5,995 nucleotides of DNA from Oscillospiraceae bacterium. Its GTDB lineage: Bacteria; Bacillota; Clostridia; Oscillospirales; Acutalibacteraceae. Shown here piece by piece: positions 5,157 to 5,995 of the stretch. Below the pieces are notes generated by a model. It was not told where the DNA came from, made no database searches, and saw nothing but the letters and a program-made list of their open reading frames with translations. The translations under genes were made by a program, and so were the position numbers. Numbering within the stretch: the stretch's first letter is position 1; each line of letters starts with the position of its first letter. Location of the stretch: contig WREG01000132.1 of NCBI GenBank assembly GCA_009779455.1, positions 1 through 5,995 on the forward strand, written 5' to 3'.

Positions 5157-5995
5157 TCAAATATTCCTATAAAATATTATTGTAACGGAAAAAAGATCCG
5201 CCTCGGCTTTTAAATATATCTCCCCGCCCATAATCTCGGTCAGGCTTTTGGCTATGTAAAGCCCCAGCCCCGTCCCTTCGGTGTGCCTCGCGTGGTCGCC
5301 GCGCACAAACTGCTCCGTCAGATCGTCGGCTGAAACGCCTATCGGCTCTTTCGACACGTTTTTCAGGGAGAAAACCGCTTTTTCGCCGTTTATTTCAAGC
5401 CCGGCGTAAATTCGCGTACCCTCCATCGAATACTTAACTGCGTTGTTGAAAATATTTTCCATCACCCGCCAGACATGTTTGCCGTCGGCGAATATTATAA
5501 CCTTCTCTTCGGGGAATTTGCAGACAAGCTCTAAACCCCTATTTGCCATCTGCTCGTCGTACTCCCCCGCTATCTGGTATATAAGCTCCGTCCAGTCGAT
5601 ATTTTCCGGCGCGGCCTTTATGTTGCCCGTGCCGGCCTTTGAGGCTTCCATCAAATCCTCGATAAGGGTTTTAAGCCGCCTTGATTTTCTTTCAAGCACG
5701 TCCGTGTAAGACTTCATCTCCGCGTTTAATCCCGTTTTGCCCAAAAGGTCAACATAGTTGATAATTGTGGTGAGGGGCGTTTTTATATCGTGGGAAACAT
5801 TGGTTATAAGCTCCGTTTTGAAACGCTCGGACTTTAATTTTTCCTCCGTGACAACGCGGTATTCCTCCTCTTTTTTATCCGAAAATTCCAGAAGGAATTT
5901 TATCAGCGCGGTCAAAAGGACAAATACGGATAAGGAGAATAACGGCATACGCCACGTTTTAGAGCTGAAAAAAAGTATCTCAAACGCGAAAAACA
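5157..5995 (-). CDS. Membrane sensor histidine kinase, C-terminal part
   Basis: This is the kinase of a two-component system, which autophosphorylates on His and passes phosphate to a response regulator that is not in the window. The frame stays open to the right edge, so the ATG at 5948 is not assumed to be the start. Upstream codons encode another hydrophobic stretch (FFAFEILFF). Numbering from 5948, residues 1-22 are a membrane segment, 23-40 a charged linker, and 43-100 the dimerisation and phosphoacceptor domain with His53 in NVSHDIKTPLT. Residues 155-260 are the ATPase domain, with the N box ENIFNNAVKY (164-173) and the glycine-rich lid motif EGTGLGLYIAKSL (224-236). A DxGxG-type G1 box is not obvious; KNVSKEPIG (196-204) occupies that place, as I recall for a common clostridial kinase group. 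The signal sensed is unknown. It lies 120 bases upstream of the rubredoxin gene, which has its own promoter. Confidence 0.92.
   Translation of the reverse strand, partial: FFAFEILFFSSKTWRMPLFSLSVFVLLTALIKFLLEFSDKKEEEYRVVTEEKLKSERFKTELITNVSHDIKTPLTTIINYVDLLGKTGLNAEMKSYTDVLERKSRRLKTLIEDLMEASKAGTGNIKAAPENIDWTELIYQIAGEYDEQMANRGLELVCKFPEEKVIIFADGKHVWRVMENIFNNAVKYSMEGTRIYAGLEINGEKAVFSLKNVSKEPIGVSADDLTEQFVRGDHARHTEGTGLGLYIAKSLTEIMGGEIYLKAEADLFSVTIIFYRNI

Noticed and set aside
5157..5948. Complete small kinase starting at ATG 5948
   Set aside because: The frame is open to the right edge and encodes another hydrophobic segment, so the gene almost certainly begins outside the window.

Overview
The window reads as chromosomal DNA of an obligately anaerobic, low-GC Gram-positive bacterium (Bacillota, most likely class Clostridia). 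Three things point there: a rubredoxin plus flavodiiron oxygen/NO-scavenging pair, a sensor kinase of a type common in Clostridia, and sigma-A-like promoters in very AT-rich spacers between moderately GC-rich genes with AAGGAAG/GGAG ribosome binding sites. The assignment rests on remembered family resemblance, not on a search. All recognisable genes lie on the minus strand, so the window is described here from its right end to its left end.

Right end (5995 to 5157): the C-terminal part of a membrane sensor histidine kinase; its N-terminus is outside the window. After 120 bases containing a good promoter comes a tight gene cluster. A very short rubredoxin (5036 to 4905) overlaps by 4 bases (ATGA) a flavodiiron protein (4908 to 3799). 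After only 22 bases follows a 1017-residue cytosolic GH38 alpha-mannosidase (3776 to 723). Rubredoxin should pass electrons to the flavodiiron protein, which reduces O2 to water or NO to N2O. The mannosidase has no evident biochemical link to that pair, but the spacing implies a shared transcript.

Left end: a 357-base AT-rich spacer (366 to 722) separates the mannosidase from a signal peptidase I of the SipW/ER-like type (from 365, running off the left edge). The spacer carries a promoter with two perfect consensus hexamers (TTGACA, N18, TATAAT) reading toward the peptidase. This leaves a leader of about 200 bases with an 11-base direct repeat just before the ribosome binding site.

The most interesting features are regulatory. 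The rubredoxin promoter is bracketed by two imperfect palindromes, one covering the -35 box and one starting directly after the -10 box. This suggests regulated expression of the oxygen/NO defence genes. I found no RNA gene, CRISPR array, insertion sequence or clearly new system.
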